Part shown: positions 1-10,422 of the stretch, piece by piece
Position numbering within the stretch: the stretch's first letter is position 1
Layout: every line of letters starts with the position of its first letter
NCBI GenBank assembly: GCA_963575745.1
Contig: CAUYUJ010017655.1
Location: 74,955 to 138,954 of the forward strand
Length of the DNA stretch: 64,000 bases
Direction of reading: 5' to 3'
Source: Prorocentrum cordatum
Lineage: Eukaryota > Sar > Dinophyceae > Prorocentrales > Prorocentraceae
The notes under the pieces: generated by a model
What the model was told of the DNA's origin: nothing
Databases searched by the model: none
Seen by the model: only the letters and a program-made list of their open reading frames with translations
Made by a program: the position numbers and the translations under genes

Positions 1-900
1 CCCACGACGTGGCCGTTCCGCTATACGGCGTCGTCGCTCTGGAGTACGACTTCCTGCTCATGTGGTGCATCCTGTGGCAGGTTCGCGTCTCCTCCTGGCA
101 GACGTTTCCCCCCGGCGTTGCTGACCTTTGCTTCTTCCTCTGGGAGAGGTTCGCGCTCGCTGTCGCCATCGACGTCTTGCCCTTCCGCGATGGTCAGGTG
201 GTGCACTCCTACCTGCAGGCCCCCCCTGGCGAGACACTGGGCACTGGTGGTTGCGACGTGGTTTGCGCGACGTGAATCCCTGTCGTTAAGGGTGGTGGCT
301 GCCCCTCAGGATTCACGACCTGTCCACCATTGATTGGGTCAGAGTCGGCTCGCCGGCGAGCACCTGGTGCCCCGTGAGTGAGGCATCTTTCTTTTCCCCC
401 CCAATCTTTCGTCCTTCCGTCGCCCTGCTCAGCGCCCGGCCTCGTGGTGCTGGCGCAGCGTCGCCACGCGCGGCTGACGCTCGACTGGTGCTCTGCTTCT
501 CCTAGGCTTGTTGCCTGCGTCTGCCCGTTTTCCCCAATTTGTTCTGCATGTTGCACGTGCGGTCGGCTGTCGACAGTGACAGCTGGTTTCGCCAATTATC
601 TGGCTCTGTGCCCCAGTCAGCCCGATTGACACGCCCTCTGGGCTCTTCCTTGCGGGCCGCAGATCAAAAAAGTATCCCCGCCAGCCCATCCAGAAACGAT
701 CACCAGGGGAGTTGGTGAATCTGGGGCGGCAAGGCGCATGCAATCGCGCAGCCGTCTTCGGGAAACCAAGGACCACACATAGCCTCCCGCATTGAAGCTT
801 AAGATGGAAATCGGTGCAAGCTACGATGGTGCTTCGATGAGGGGTGGCGGGTGTTCCGATGATTCGTAATAGCTGTTGCATTGATTTGTAGTTTAAACCC
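1..900. other. unresolved 5' stretch, no secure gene
   Basis: Mixed-composition sequence. Short open frames exist on both strands: a hydrophobic 88-codon frame on plus near 9-275 and an acidic frame on minus near 21-206. None has a recognisable domain, an initiation context or a clear splice border. A short motif (CCAGCCCATCCAGAAAC, near 690) recurs near 9672, so part of this stretch belongs to a dispersed repeat. It may be intron or a decayed element. Confidence 0.4.
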
Positions 901-1740
901 GCATGCGTTTCGAAACTTGGAGCCATCATGGGGCTCTCTTGGGGTTCTCTCGGGGTCCTCTTGGGGCCCTCCTGGAGCTCTTTATTGGGGCTTTCTTGGG
1001 GTGCTCTGAGGGCCTTCTTGGAGCCCTCTTGGGGCTCTTTTGGGGCGTCTTGGGGCCCTCTCGGGGCTCTATGGGGGGGGGGTGGGGGGCCTTTTGGGCC
1101 CGTCTTAGGCCGCGTAGATCAAACAGAGGGGGAGGATCAACTCGCACTGCCATCTTGGCGCCATCTTGGGGCGCTCCTGGGGTTCTCTTGAGGCGCTCTT
1201 TTTTTGGGGGGGGGGGGGGCCTTCTTGGGGCTCTTCTGCGATGCCTGAGGGGCCTTCTGTGGCCGTCTTGGGCCTTTTCTTCCGGAAAAAAAGAGGGGGG
1301 GTCCTTAATTCGGACCCCCCCCATCGGAGGCTCACAAGTGCCGTCCTGGGGCCCTCTTGGCCCGCTCTTGGAGCGCTCTTGGGCGCTCTTGGGGCCGTCT
1401 TGGGGCCCTTTTGGGCCCCTCTTGGGGCGATCTTGGACCGTCTTGGGGCCATCTGGAGGCCCCGGGGCCCATCGGGGGCGAAAAAGCGAGCCGGCAACAC
1501 ACATTGGTTTTGCTTAGGTCTTTGAATGATTCTGGGGTCCTCGGAGGCCTCGGACAGCGCTTGAAACCGTCTTGGGGCCGTCTTGAGGCCTCTTGGACGT
1601 GTGTCGGAGGCTATCTTGACCCATCTACCGCTATCTTGGGCCATATTGGAGGCCATGTTGCGCTCTCTGAGGCCCTCTTGGAGCCATCTTGGGCCATCTT
1701 GGACGCTGCTATGGGTCCCCCCCCCCCCCCCCCCGTGCAA
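900..1740 (+). repeat. degenerate TTGGGG-rich 10-11-nt repeat tract
   Basis: The plus strand is built of variants of GTCTTGGGGCC and CTCTTGGGGCC repeated at about 10-11 nt, with long G or C homopolymers (around 1072, 1205 and 1720). The open frames through it (Leu-Gly-Ala-Leu type on plus, Pro-Lys-Arg type on minus) are a consequence of the repeat. The same family returns at about 15980-16165, 16840-17470, 36680-37060, 47050-47230, 49960-50830 and 59040-59160. Several tracts end next to a short A-rich segment containing CGAAAA or CCGAAA. Confidence 0.8.
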
Positions 1741-2029
1741 ACGCATGGATGGGGGGGGGGGGTTAACCTTCCAAGCGGGCAAAGGAGGTTGGAAAAAGGA
1801 AAGGCCCAGACCACCTGCGCCCAGAGGGCTGGTGGGATTTTAGCACGATTCTGCCTCCATATTCATTTTCCCAATTCATTCATGCCATCCCCGGCGGGCC
1901 AGCATCCGCGCCCCCCCCCCCCCACCATCCTGTGCAACAAATACTATGCGCGCGATCGTTTGCCACAAATCATTCCTCAATCAGAGCTTGCCTCTGTAGG
2001 GGTCCTAGCGGATCCGCATGGTTAGGCTA

Positions 2030-2057
2030 GGCGCGCCGCCGATTTCGGCGGCGCGCC
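2030..2057. repeat. perfect GC-rich hairpin
   Basis: A 13-base arm GGCGCGCCGCCGA is followed, after a 2-base TT spacer, by its exact reverse complement. It is followed by a G/C-only stretch to about 2115. No T-run follows and the organism is eukaryotic, so there is no reason to call a bacterial-type terminator. Confidence 0.85.
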
Positions 2058-2119
2058 CGGGTGCGCGGGCGCGCGGGTGCCCGGGCGTTGGGATGCCGGG
2101 GCGCCCGGGTGCCGGGGTG

Positions 2120-2365
2120 CTCAGTAGCCTTATAGGCCTGTAGCTTTATAGCCTCATGGCCTTGTAGCCTTTATAGCCCCATAGCTCTTTAGCCTTCAAA
2201 GCCCTGAAGCCCAATAGCCCTATAGCCGTATAGCCCTATAGCCCTATAGCCCTAGCGCCTTATAGCTTTGTAGCCCCATAGCCCTATAGCCCTATAGCCC
2301 TTCGTCCCTATAGCTTTATAGTACTATAGCCCTACATCCGTATAGCCCCATAGTCTTATAACCCG
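2120..2365 (+). repeat. TATAGCCC minisatellite
   Basis: About 25 imperfect copies of a 9-10 nt unit of the form TATAGCCC(T). Drift is mainly in the last two bases, and some copies read TTATAGC. No coding potential. Confidence 0.85.
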
Positions 2366-2369
2366 AACC

Positions 2370-4440
2370 AGATTATGATTGGGGCTTTTCTCCAGCATCA
2401 TCAGTTTTCAGGAGCCCCTGGAAATGTATTCGACGGAGTAAGTGCACGCGCGCGTCGTCGCGCGCGCATGTCGACACCCCCCACAAACATAGCGTTTCGT
2501 AAGGATTTCGGAACCAAGTGTTCACAACACAAATAGCAACACACGGGTTTTGCAAAGTGGATCTTCAAAACAAACTTGTGTGGGTTCTTGCGAATCTGGA
2601 AGAAACCCGAAGGGTTCTCAACATTTCGTGACATGCTACCCAAAGGGATTCGCACGCGCATGCCGAACAAATCATCGAACGCCCTTGCGCGTGTGCTGTC
2701 GCGAGATTATTTGCACGTGCGTGCCAAACTCTGTCGAAAACCATCGGTTTCGCAGCGATTTCAAAACCGAGCACCCAAGACATACAACAACACATGGTTT
2801 CGCAATCTCAGTTTCCAATAAGGCGTACGCTCGCGCTCTTGTTAATTCTTGAGAACACTCGAGGTTTTCAACGGGTTCATGGAAATAATTTCATTCAAGT
2901 CCGCCCCATCGTCCATGGTATATTTGAATTCGTGCCATCCCAGCCCAGCCGGCATCTTCCCCCCGCCACCCTTCGCAAAAAAGTTTGCGTGAGCACACTT
3001 GTATATCAAGCAGCGGAAGTTTTCAATAGTGCCTCGCAACAAATGGGAAGAAGTGCGCGCGCGCGTCGTCGCGCGCGCATGCCAAAATCCGTCGAAAACT
3101 TCCGGTTCCGTAGAGATTTCAAAACCGAGTCCCCAACATACACAACAAACATTTAGTTTCGCAACAGCATGTTCAAACAAGCCTGCGCTCGCGCTCTTGC
3201 GAATTCTTAAGGTGACCATCGTTTTTTTGTTCATGGAATTCTGCCAGACGGGCCTCTCGCGCCGCATGCCGAAATCATTCGCACGCCCATGCGCGCGTGC
3301 TGGGGGGCACGATCCGTGTAGAATAAAACCATGCGGGCCACTCTCGCGCCGTGGCCAAGCGCGCATGTCGAACTCTTTCCCAAGCCTCCATCACCGACGC
3401 GAGGACGCCGTCATCGTCGTCGGCGTGATCAACATCGGCGCCGTCATTGGCCGCGCCGTCGTCTTTGTCAACATCGTCACCAGTATCGCTACTATGATCA
3501 TCGTGTCTACCGTTGTCGACGTTGCCATGATACCGCGCCCGCCCGAGTCGCCGACTCGCAGTGAAGTGCCCCCTGGGATGTGCCCAGCGGTCAGCGCCAC
3601 CGCGGCCGCGTCGGTCGCGCCAAACTAGCTTGCCGCTGAGCTCGCGTGCTTGGGTTGGCGCGGCCGCAAAGATACACCAGCCCACGTCGAACATTCATCT
3701 CAATCGCCGCCGCATGGGTTTCGCAAGCCAAGCTGTGGGTCGGTGGGTGGGATGTTTGCAACAGCATGGAGTGTTTCAATTAGTTTGTAAAATCAGTTCC
3801 CCTTTCTAAAACAGAATAGGTTCTACCACCCTCCCCCCAGTTTGCGACCCCCCGGGAGCCGGTGCAAAACACATGGGGTTTTGACCCAACGTCCGTCCTA
3901 ACTGTGAATTCAGTCTATCCCACACAAGCCGGTATCGAGCCCCCCGTCTTCTTCAGCAAAAAACACTGTGCGCGCACTCGTTTATCAAACATCATACATG
4001 TTCAAGAGTCCCTTGCAACAGATATGACGACATGCGCACGCGCGCATCGTCGCGCGCGCATGCCGTTTTTTTTGTTTTTTTTTTTTTTGTTTTGAACTTC
4101 CGGTTTCGGACAGATTTTTGAATCGAATTCCTACAAAACATATAAACATGCCGGGTTTCGCAACACTGATTTCCGAACAAAAAGTTTGCGCGCGCGCTGT
4201 TGCGACATCTTTAGAGAACTATAAGTTACAAGGTTTTGCAAAATCGCGCGCGTATGTCGAAATCTTTCGAACGCCCTTGAGCGCGTGCCGTCGCGAGAGT
4301 CCTTTGCCAACAATGAGACGACATGCCGACATCTTTCAAAAGCCTTCTGTTTCGGAAGGATTTCAAAACCGGGTGTCCAAAAAACATACAAAACAATGTG
4401 TTTGCAACACGGATTTTCATCAAAAGCGCGCGCGCGCGCT
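2370..4440. repeat. dispersed AT-rich repeat with alternating CG cores
   Basis: Several diverged copies of a unit of roughly 350-450 bp. Recurrent landmarks are an alternating CGCGCG block around GTCGTC (2446-2468, 3055-3080, 4037-4062), the phrase TTTCAAAACCGAG, a CATACAACAA-like segment and TTCGCAACA. Composition differs sharply from the GC-rich surroundings. A related copy lies at about 61400-61690 at the other end of the window. Short open frames inside shift frame between copies, so I do not treat them as genes. Between 3400 and 3540 there is a GTC-rich degenerate tract. Confidence 0.65.
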
Positions 4441-4651
4441 CTTGCGTCATCGCCGTCGTCGTCGTCGTCGCCTTCCTTCCTCGTCGTCGTCGTCGCCGTC
4501 GTCGTCCTCTGTCTTTCCTCGTCGTCGTCGTCCTCTTTGGCGTCGTCGTCGTTTCCGTCGTCTTTGTCGCCGTGGTCGTCCTCCCTCCTCCCTCGTCGTC
4601 GTCGTCGTCGTCCGTCGTCGGCGTCTCGTCGTCGTCCCTCCTATTTCGTTG

Positions 4652-4689
<38 letters not shown>

Positions 4690-5100
4690 TTCCCTCCTCC
4701 CTCGTCGTCGTCGTCGTCGTCGTCGGCATCGCCGTCCTCTCTCCTTCTTCGTCGTTCGCGTCATCGCCGTCCTCCCTCCTCCATCGTCGTTGTCGTCGTC
4801 GTCGCCGGCGTCGTCCTTCATCCTCCCTTCTCGTCGTCGTGTTCTTCGTTGGCGACGTCGTCGTCGTCGTCGTCGGCGTCGTCGTCGTCGTCGGCGTTGA
4901 CATCGTCGTCGTCGTCGTCGGCGTCGGCGTCGGCGTCGGCGTCGTCGTCGTCGTCGTCGTTGTCGTCGACGTCGTCGTTGTTGTCGCCGTCGAAGTCGTC
5001 GGAGACGTCGTCGGTGTCGTCATAGTCGTTGTCGGCGGCGGCGTCGTCGTCGTCGTCGTCGTTGTCGCTGTCGCTGTCGTCGTCGGCGTCGGTGTCGTTG
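4440..5100 (+). repeat. (GTC)n microsatellite, about 650 bp
   Basis: A long, slightly degenerate GTC/CGT/TCG trinucleotide tract with TCC and GGC variants. All frames stay open and produce Val-, Ser-, Arg- or Asp/Thr-rich shadows. It directly follows the AT-rich dispersed repeat. Confidence 0.9.
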
Positions 5101-5219
5101 CCAATTGCCATTTGGTACCTACCGTCACGGGCTTAAGAGGTCTTGCGACCAAGTTGCGGGTGGGAGGGTGGGATGTTTGCACGAGCAGCGGAGAGGACAG
5201 CTTCAAGTTGAGCAAGTGA

Positions 5220-5735
5220 TTGACTGCACCACGTAAACCTACATTGCACGGCGTAGATTGTACAACATACTGCTAGAAACGCACTGCTTGGGGTTCACGC
5301 TAGCTTGCACTTTTTGTATTCATGAGTTCTCTCGTGTGTGCCTCTTGCGCTGCCCGAGAGGGCCCTCACGGACGTCCTGCGCTTCCTCATGCTCCTCCAT
5401 CTTTCTTGCGTTTTCCCTGCCCGTTGTTCAGGCGTGTCGCGAGGCAATCACGACGGGAGTGGTTTGGTAATTTCTTGCTTCTGGGAGCCCTTACCGGCCC
5501 CCTGGGCCGTCAACAGACGACTCAGGATAAAAAGCCGATGCTGGGGAAGTGGTTCAGGCTCCAGGGGTCCACTTTTTGAAACAAAAACACGGCGTCGGAG
5601 ATCCGCGTTCTCCCTCCATCCTACTTCCCCCTCCTCCCCGATCGCCTCGGTGCGCCATGGTCCCACAGGTCCCACACCCGCTGCGTGAGAGTTGTTGTGC
5701 TCGGGGCTGGCTTCCATCACTACCAAGGGTGCACA
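5220..5735 (+). other. non-coding or intron-like stretch
   Basis: No domain or long conserved frame. Pyrimidine-rich runs end in CAG (for example near 5430), which would suit splice acceptors of the coding-like exon downstream. This is a weak inference. Confidence 0.3.
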
Positions 5736-5741
5736 TCAAAT

Positions 5742-5851
5742 GACCTCGAGAGGCCCAACTGTCTTCTAGCACGTCCCCCCAATGCATCCATAGGTTTCTG
5801 GGCTCAAGCCAGTTGGGTCCAGGCAGTCTGTCTCAAGAGGTCGGAGGCACA
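5742..5851. repeat. imperfect inverted repeat
   Basis: GACCTCGAGAGGCCCAACTG (5742-5761) faces CAGTTGGGTC (5811-5820), and the arm continues to AGAGGTC with a loop-out. It resembles the other small foldback elements in the window but is more degenerate. Confidence 0.45.
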
Positions 5852-5907
5852 CGAAGTTTTCACGCCATCACCAGAGAGCGCATCGAAAAAGCGCCAGAGA
5901 CCTAGCG

Positions 5908-6888
5908 ATGCTCCAGGCCCTGCCCCTCCGTGAGATCCAAGGGCGTTGCAGGACTCCGCGCGCTGAGGGCGCAGACAAGGCAGCGAAGGCCCAGGGCACG
6001 ACTGGAAAGTCGTGGTGGGAGCTGTCTGAGGAGAACTCGGAAGTCGCAACGCCCCGTGGCCGCGACAAGGACCACGCAGACGGTGCAGCGGGGTACAGCT
6101 GGTCTGGAATCCAGACGGCGTCTCAAGACACGACTTTCAGGTCGTCGTGGCAGCCATCTGAGGAGAGCTGCGAGGTCAGCAAGCAACGCGGCCTGGTGGG
6201 CGCGGGCGCAGACGAGGCTGCACAGGTCCAGGGCACGCCTGGGAAGTCGTGGTGGGAGCCGCCGGAGGAGAACCCGGAGGCCGCGCCGCCCCGCGGCCGC
6301 AACGACGGACACGACGGCAGCGCGGGCTGCAGCTGGTCCAGAATCACTACGCCCTCTCCGGACGGCAGGTGGTACGTCCGGCACGGCGGGCCCGCGGCGT
6401 GGGCCTCGCAGCTCTCCCTGCTGCCGCTCCCCGCGCAGCAGCAGCGGCGCCCGCATCACCCCCAGAAGGCCGCTCCCGTGCCGACCGCGGCGGCGGTGCC
6501 GCCGCCCCCGCAGCCGCTGCGGCTCGCGGAGGTGCTGCAGCTCGAGGGCGCGGAGCGCGATCGGGCCCCGCGGGGCGTGGCTGGGCCGCGCCCTCTGCGC
6601 CAGGAGTGGGGGAACGAGCAGCGACGCGCACATGACAACTCGGAGGTCCGCGCGGGTTTCTCGGATCGGCGCTGGAGCCCCCTGGCGGCGCCACCGGCGC
6701 CGCCCCTGGCGCGCTCCGCGCGCCAGGGAGGGGGTCCTAGCGCCGATCCGAGAAATCCGCGCGGACCTCTGAGTTCTTGTGTTTATGTCATTGTTCGTTC
6801 CTCTAAGGAGGGGCGGTCCGACCCGGGTGCGGCTGCAGGTGAGCGACGGAGGAAAACGGCGTCGTCTTCCACGACATTGGGCGCGTAA
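5908..6888 (+). CDS. coding-like exon with internal Trp-rich repeats, unknown function
   Basis: Open from an ATG at 5908. Residues about 22-68 and 101-147 are two copies of a block containing QGT.GKSWWE..EEN.E and a GYSWS or GCSWS ending, about 79 residues apart. A shorter related block (FRSSWQPSEESCEV) lies between them. The repeats keep the frame and are conserved mainly at protein level, which favours past selection on coding. From about residue 150 the composition becomes low-complexity Ala/Pro/Gln and the frame runs through the foldback element at 6637-6775, so the real exon probably ends near 6360-6400. The zinc-finger exon at 6979-7206 is on the same strand and could belong to the same gene. 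No family recognised. Confidence 0.4.
   Translation: MLQALPLREIQGRCRTPRAEGADKAAKAQGTTGKSWWELSEENSEVATPRGRDKDHADGAAGYSWSGIQTASQDTTFRSSWQPSEESCEVSKQRGLVGAGADEAAQVQGTPGKSWWEPPEENPEAAPPRGRNDGHDGSAGCSWSRITTPSPDGRWYVRHGGPAAWASQLSLLPLPAQQQRRPHHPQKAAPVPTAAAVPPPPQPLRLAEVLQLEGAERDRAPRGVAGPRPLRQEWGNEQRRAHDNSEVRAGFSDRRWSPLAAPPAPPLARSARQGGGPSADPRNPRGPLSSCVYVIVRSSKEGRSDPGAAAGERRRKTASSSTTLGA
6637..6775. mobile_element. foldback (MITE-like) element, family 1 copy A
   Basis: About 60-bp arms: AACTCGGAGGTCCGCGCGG at the left is mirrored by the right end (near-perfect reverse complement finishing at 6775), and TTTCTCGGATCGGCGCT is matched by AGCGCCGATCCGAGAAA. The centre is a GGCGCC-rich loop. A second copy lies at 21413-21545. 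No transposase is encoded, so any movement would need an enzyme from elsewhere. Confidence 0.75.
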
Positions 6889-6889
6889 G

Positions 6890-6975
6890 CTGCTCGCGTA
6901 AGGTCGCGCGTAGGCGCCCCTCCCTGGAGCGAAGCGTGCCGCGCTGGCGGCCCGCGTAAGCCACCGCGTAAGGTG
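6890..6975 (+). repeat. CGCGTAAG short repeats
   Basis: CGCGTAAG and close variants (CGCGTAGG) occur five to six times between about 6885 and 7000, some inside small stem-loops. They sit just upstream of the zinc-finger exon. Function unknown. Confidence 0.5.
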
Positions 6976-6978
6976 GCT

Positions 6979-7206
6979 ATGCCATCTCGCGTAAGACCCG
7001 TTTTTGATCGTCGCCCAGGTGGCCCTGGCCAGTCGGCTGCAGATGCGCGCGTGCTCAGCATCGGCTCCGAGGGCCATCCGCACGGCTGCGCTCAGCCCTG
7101 CAAGTACTCGCGTGGCGGTCGCGTGTGCAAGGACGGCGCAGCTTGCAGCCGATGCCACCTCTGCCCCTGGTCGCGAGAGCAAGGCCGCGGGCAGAGGAGC
7201 CGCTGA
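6979..7206 (+). CDS. CCCH-type zinc-finger exon
   Basis: The frame ends at a TGA (7204-7206). The segment at 7099-7158 encodes Cys-x8-Cys-x5-Cys-x3-His, preceded by GSEGHPHGCAQP and followed by a LCPW-like tail. CCCH fingers of this kind usually bind RNA, and the GHP..C..PCKY....CKDG..C..CH.C pattern is, to my knowledge, a frequent dinoflagellate theme. The N-terminal 20 or so residues (from the ATG at 6979) look less protein-like. A splice acceptor at CTGCAG near 7040 or CTCAG near 7052 is plausible, so this may be a terminal exon. It ends in an Arg/Gly-rich tail. Confidence 0.6.
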   Translation: MPSRVRPVFDRRPGGPGQSAADARVLSIGSEGHPHGCAQPCKYSRGGRVCKDGAACSRCHLCPWSREQGRGQRSR

Positions 7207-7908
7207 GACACAGCGGAGGGGAGCGCCATGCGTTCGCACAGTGCCTGGGACGGGCCAGCCCTCAGAGACGTTCGGCCAAGATGTGTTGTGGACGGATTCC
7301 CCAGAGGTGCACGCAGGTCCCGTGACCATCTGAGACCAGCGTGCGCAGAGTTACGTTGTCTTGTCGGGTGTAATTAGGTCTGGAGTGGAGCTTCAGACGA
7401 CAGTCGTGATATCCGTTCCATCCGCCTCGGGTGCGGCGCGACTGCATGCTATGCTGACATCTCGCTTCCTTTTTCCTCATCCTCCCACGCACTCCGATGC
7501 GGGCTCATGCTTATTTTTTAGGAACGCCTTTTTGGGCATTCTGTAACCGGCACTCATGTGGCTTACCCTCAGGCTAGTTGCTTAGAACAGCCCTCCAGGT
7601 GGGCTCACCCCTTGGTAATGCTGCCGTCAGATCTTGGAAGCCCTCTGCGCACAGGCTGCTTGCCCAATTCCACCGTCGTGCGGTCGTCTTTGGACATCTC
7701 GTTCGTGCCTGTTGCAGCGCTTTCCATCATTTGTGCATTGCGTGATCAGAATTAGCTTGCGCACTGTCTCCCCCGCATGCCCACCTTCCAGGGCCATCTT
7801 AGCGTGTGGCACCGAAGGCAGTCAGAGCATCCGGGGATACTTGCGCGTAGTGTGTGCGGTGGCTTGGCTGGCTTCACAGACAATGGCCCACTGCATAGGC
7901 TCGTTTTT
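7207..7908 (+). other. intergenic or intronic stretch
   Basis: No domain, no long conserved frame and no clear repeat. Short open frames occur in all frames. It ends where the first satellite-carrying element begins. Confidence 0.3.
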
Positions 7909-9480
7909 CCCAACCATCCTGTGGTGTTGGGTCCACGTTTTGAGGAGACGGTCCCCGCGTTCTCCTTCTCTCATCCTCTTCCCCCTCCTCCTCCACCGTC
8001 CGCACGCGTCCCACACACCCAGTACAGCGTTTCGTGGCCCCACAGGGAGCCCCGCCGAAGGTCCCAGTGCTACCGTCCGCATGCGTCCCGCACGCCCAGT
8101 ACAGCGCTTCGTGGCCCCATAGGGAGCTCCACCGAAGGTCCCAGTGCTACCGTCCGCATGCGCCCCGCACACCCAGTACAGCGTTTCGTGGCCCTCCTCT
8201 TCATCCTCCCTGCGTTTCACCCACCCAGTACAGCGTTTCGTGGCCCCATAGGGAGCCCCACCGAAGGTCCCAGTGCTACCGTCCGCATGCGTCCCGCACA
8301 CCCAGTACAGCGTTTCGTGGCCCCGCTCCACCGACGGTCCCAGTGCTACCGTCCGCATCAGTACACCAGGGAGCTCCACCGAAGGTCCCAGTGCTACCGT
8401 CCGCATGCGTCCCGCACACCCGGTACAGCGTTTCGTGGCCCTCCTCCCCCTCCTCCCTGCGTTTCACCAACCCAGTACAGCGTTTCGTGGCCCCATAGGG
8501 AGCCCCATCGAAGGTCCCAGTGCTACTGTCCGCATGCGTCCCGCACACCCAGTACAGCGTTTCGTGGCCCCATAGGGAGCCCCACCGAAGGTCCCAGCGC
8601 TACCGTCCGCATGCGTCCCGCACACCTAGTACAGTTCTTCGTGGCCCCATAGGGAGCTCCACCGAAGGTCCCAGTGCTACCGTCCGCATTCGTCCCGCAC
8701 ACCCCGTGCAGCGTTTCGTGGCCCTCCTCCCCCTCATCCCTGCGTTTCACCCACCCAGTACAGCGTTTCGTGGCCCCATAGGGAGCCCAACCCAAGGCCC
8801 CAGTGCCCCCGTCCGCATGCGTCCCGCACACCTAGTACAGCGTTTCGTGGCCCCATAGGGAGCCCCACTGAAGGTCCCAGCGCTACCGTCCGCACGCGTC
8901 CCGCACACCCAGTACAGCGTTTCGTGGCCCTCCTCCCCCTCCTCCCTACGTTTTTCCTGCCCAGTACAGCGTTTCGTGGCTCCATAGGGAGCTCCACCGA
9001 AGGCCCCAGTGCCCCCGTCCGCATGCGTCCCGGAAGCCCAATTTGGCATTTTTGCCCACCCATTGCAGCGTTTCGTGGCCCCATGAGGGGGCTCCACCCA
9101 AGGCCCGAGTGCCACCGTCCGTATGCGTCCGGGAAATGTAGTTTGGCATTTTCACCCGCGCAGTGCAGCGTTTCGTGGCCCCATGGGGGCTCCACCGAAG
9201 CCCCCAGTGGGACCGTCCGCATGCGTCCCTGTAATCCAATTTGGCATTTTCACTCACTCAGTACAGCGTTTCGTGGCCCCATAGGGAGCTCCACCGAAGC
9301 CCTCAGTGGGACCGTCCGCATGCGTCCCGGAAACCCAATTCGGCACACCACCCACACAGTACAGCGTCTCCCCCCGCCCAGTGCAGCGCTTCGTGGCCCC
9401 ATAGGGAGCTTCACCGAAGCAGATATTCACAATTACGGTACCCACAACTGCATATGGTTGGGACCTTCGCCAGGATAATT
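7909..9480 (+). mobile_element. satellite-carrying element, copy 1
   Basis: The left end CCCAACCATCCTGTGGTGTTGGG (written with a break: CCCAACCATCC / TGTGGTGTTGGG) starts at 7909. The right end has TATGGTTGGGACC followed by TTCGCCAGGATAATT. The reverse complement of the right end resembles the left end, so the termini are partly inverted. The interior is a tandem array with a 77-bp period (for example the AGTACAG word at 8551 and 8628). Each unit contains CAGCGTTTCGTGGCCCCA, TAGGGAGC.CCACCGAAGG and CGTCCGCATGCGTCC. Later units gain a segment with TTTGGCATTTTCACCC, stretching the period to about 99 bp. The open frames are repeat artefacts. Confidence 0.8.
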
Positions 9481-9900
9481 TTGGTTGGCCAGGGTGTCGT
9501 TTGAGTCATGCCTGGCGGAATTGTGTCTCCTGCCGCTTTGTGGACCAGTTCTGGAGTCGGTTGCGTGGGAGGAGTAAGACTCACCAACAGTCGGTGGGCA
9601 CAGTCTTTGGGCAGGCCAGACTGGTGTCGAAAGATGTTTGCACCAAATCTTGATTCTTCACGTACTTCCACCAGCCCATCCAGAAACTACTTGCAGAAGA
9701 GCTGTTATGAAAAGAGTCGTGGGTGAGAGCGCGCAGCCGAGAGGGGAGACACCAGCCCAGGGGAGGCTGGGCTGGGAGCAGCCCCCGACAGCTGGGGACT
9801 GGGGGTCTGCTGGGGCTCCTCGGAGGCCTCCTGGGGGACCTCGCTCGGGGGCTCTTGGCCTCCTGGTTTGGCAAAGCTTGTGCTCGTGTCGCCTCTCGTC
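9481..9900 (+). other. spacer between elements
   Basis: Unique-looking sequence containing a second copy of the CCAGCCCATCCAGAAAC word (near 9672) seen near 690. No gene recognised. Confidence 0.35.
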
Positions 9901-9904
9901 CCTG

Positions 9905-10262
9905 CGAGGCGGAGGAAGAGGAGGAGCTGAAAGCGGAGGAGGAGGAAGAGGAGAAGGAGGACAGGAGGAGGAAGGAGGAGGAGGAGGAGGAGGAGGAGGT
10001 GGAGGAGGAGGAGGGGGAGGAGGGGAGGAGGAGGAGAGGGAGGAGTTGGAGGAGGAGTTGGAGGGTGCGTCACCCGCGCCGATGGTCTCACGTCGGCCGC
10101 GTGCGTGCCGAAGGCGCTCCGATGCACGGCGCGGTGCGGAGCGCCCTCGTCGCGCACGGCGGCCGGCCCGCGGCGCCTCCTCCTCCTCCTCCTCCTCCTC
10201 CTCCTCATCGTCCTCCTCCTCCTCTTCCTCCTCGTCCTCCTCCTCCTCCTCCTCCTCCCTCA
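9905..10262. repeat. GAG...CTC foldback with inner palindrome
   Basis: A (GAG)n tract (about 9905-10050) and a (CTC)n tract (about 10178-10260) face each other around a GC-rich centre. The centre contains the exact inverted pair GGCGCTCCG / CGGAGCGCC and outer CGTGCG / CGCACG. The whole 350 bp could fold into one long hairpin. Confidence 0.7.
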
Positions 10263-10395
10263 GCGCAAGCTCGGCCCGAGCCCCGTGGCGGAAGGTAGAG
10301 GATCGCAAACGAAACACCGGCATAGACAAGCTTTCGGCGCTCCGCGCGGTCCAGCGCAGATCCAAGGCATCCGCGAGGAGCGTCGAACGCGAACG

Positions 10396-10411
10396 TTTAG
10401 GGTTTAGGCTT
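10396..10411 (+). repeat. two TTTAGGG units (telomere-like)
   Basis: GTTTAGGGTTTAGG contains two partial copies of the TTTAGGG-type telomere repeat, 12 bp before the left end of satellite element copy 2. Two copies may be chance. Confidence 0.5.
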
Positions 10412-10422
10412 GTGCCGTTTTT

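Noticed and set aside
2030-2057. Rho-independent terminator
   Set aside because: There is no U-run and the window is eukaryotic. A GC palindrome is all that can be said.
4440-5100. Val-, Ser- and Arg-rich frames
   Set aside because: Translations of a GTC microsatellite in all frames.
5902-7329. 475-codon minus-strand frame
   Set aside because: The plus strand carries in-frame protein repeats and the CCCH finger. The minus reading is Arg/Ala/Pro-rich shadow of GC-rich DNA.
7909-9480. CRISPR array
   Set aside because: The 77-bp units are contiguous with no unique spacers, and there are no cas genes.
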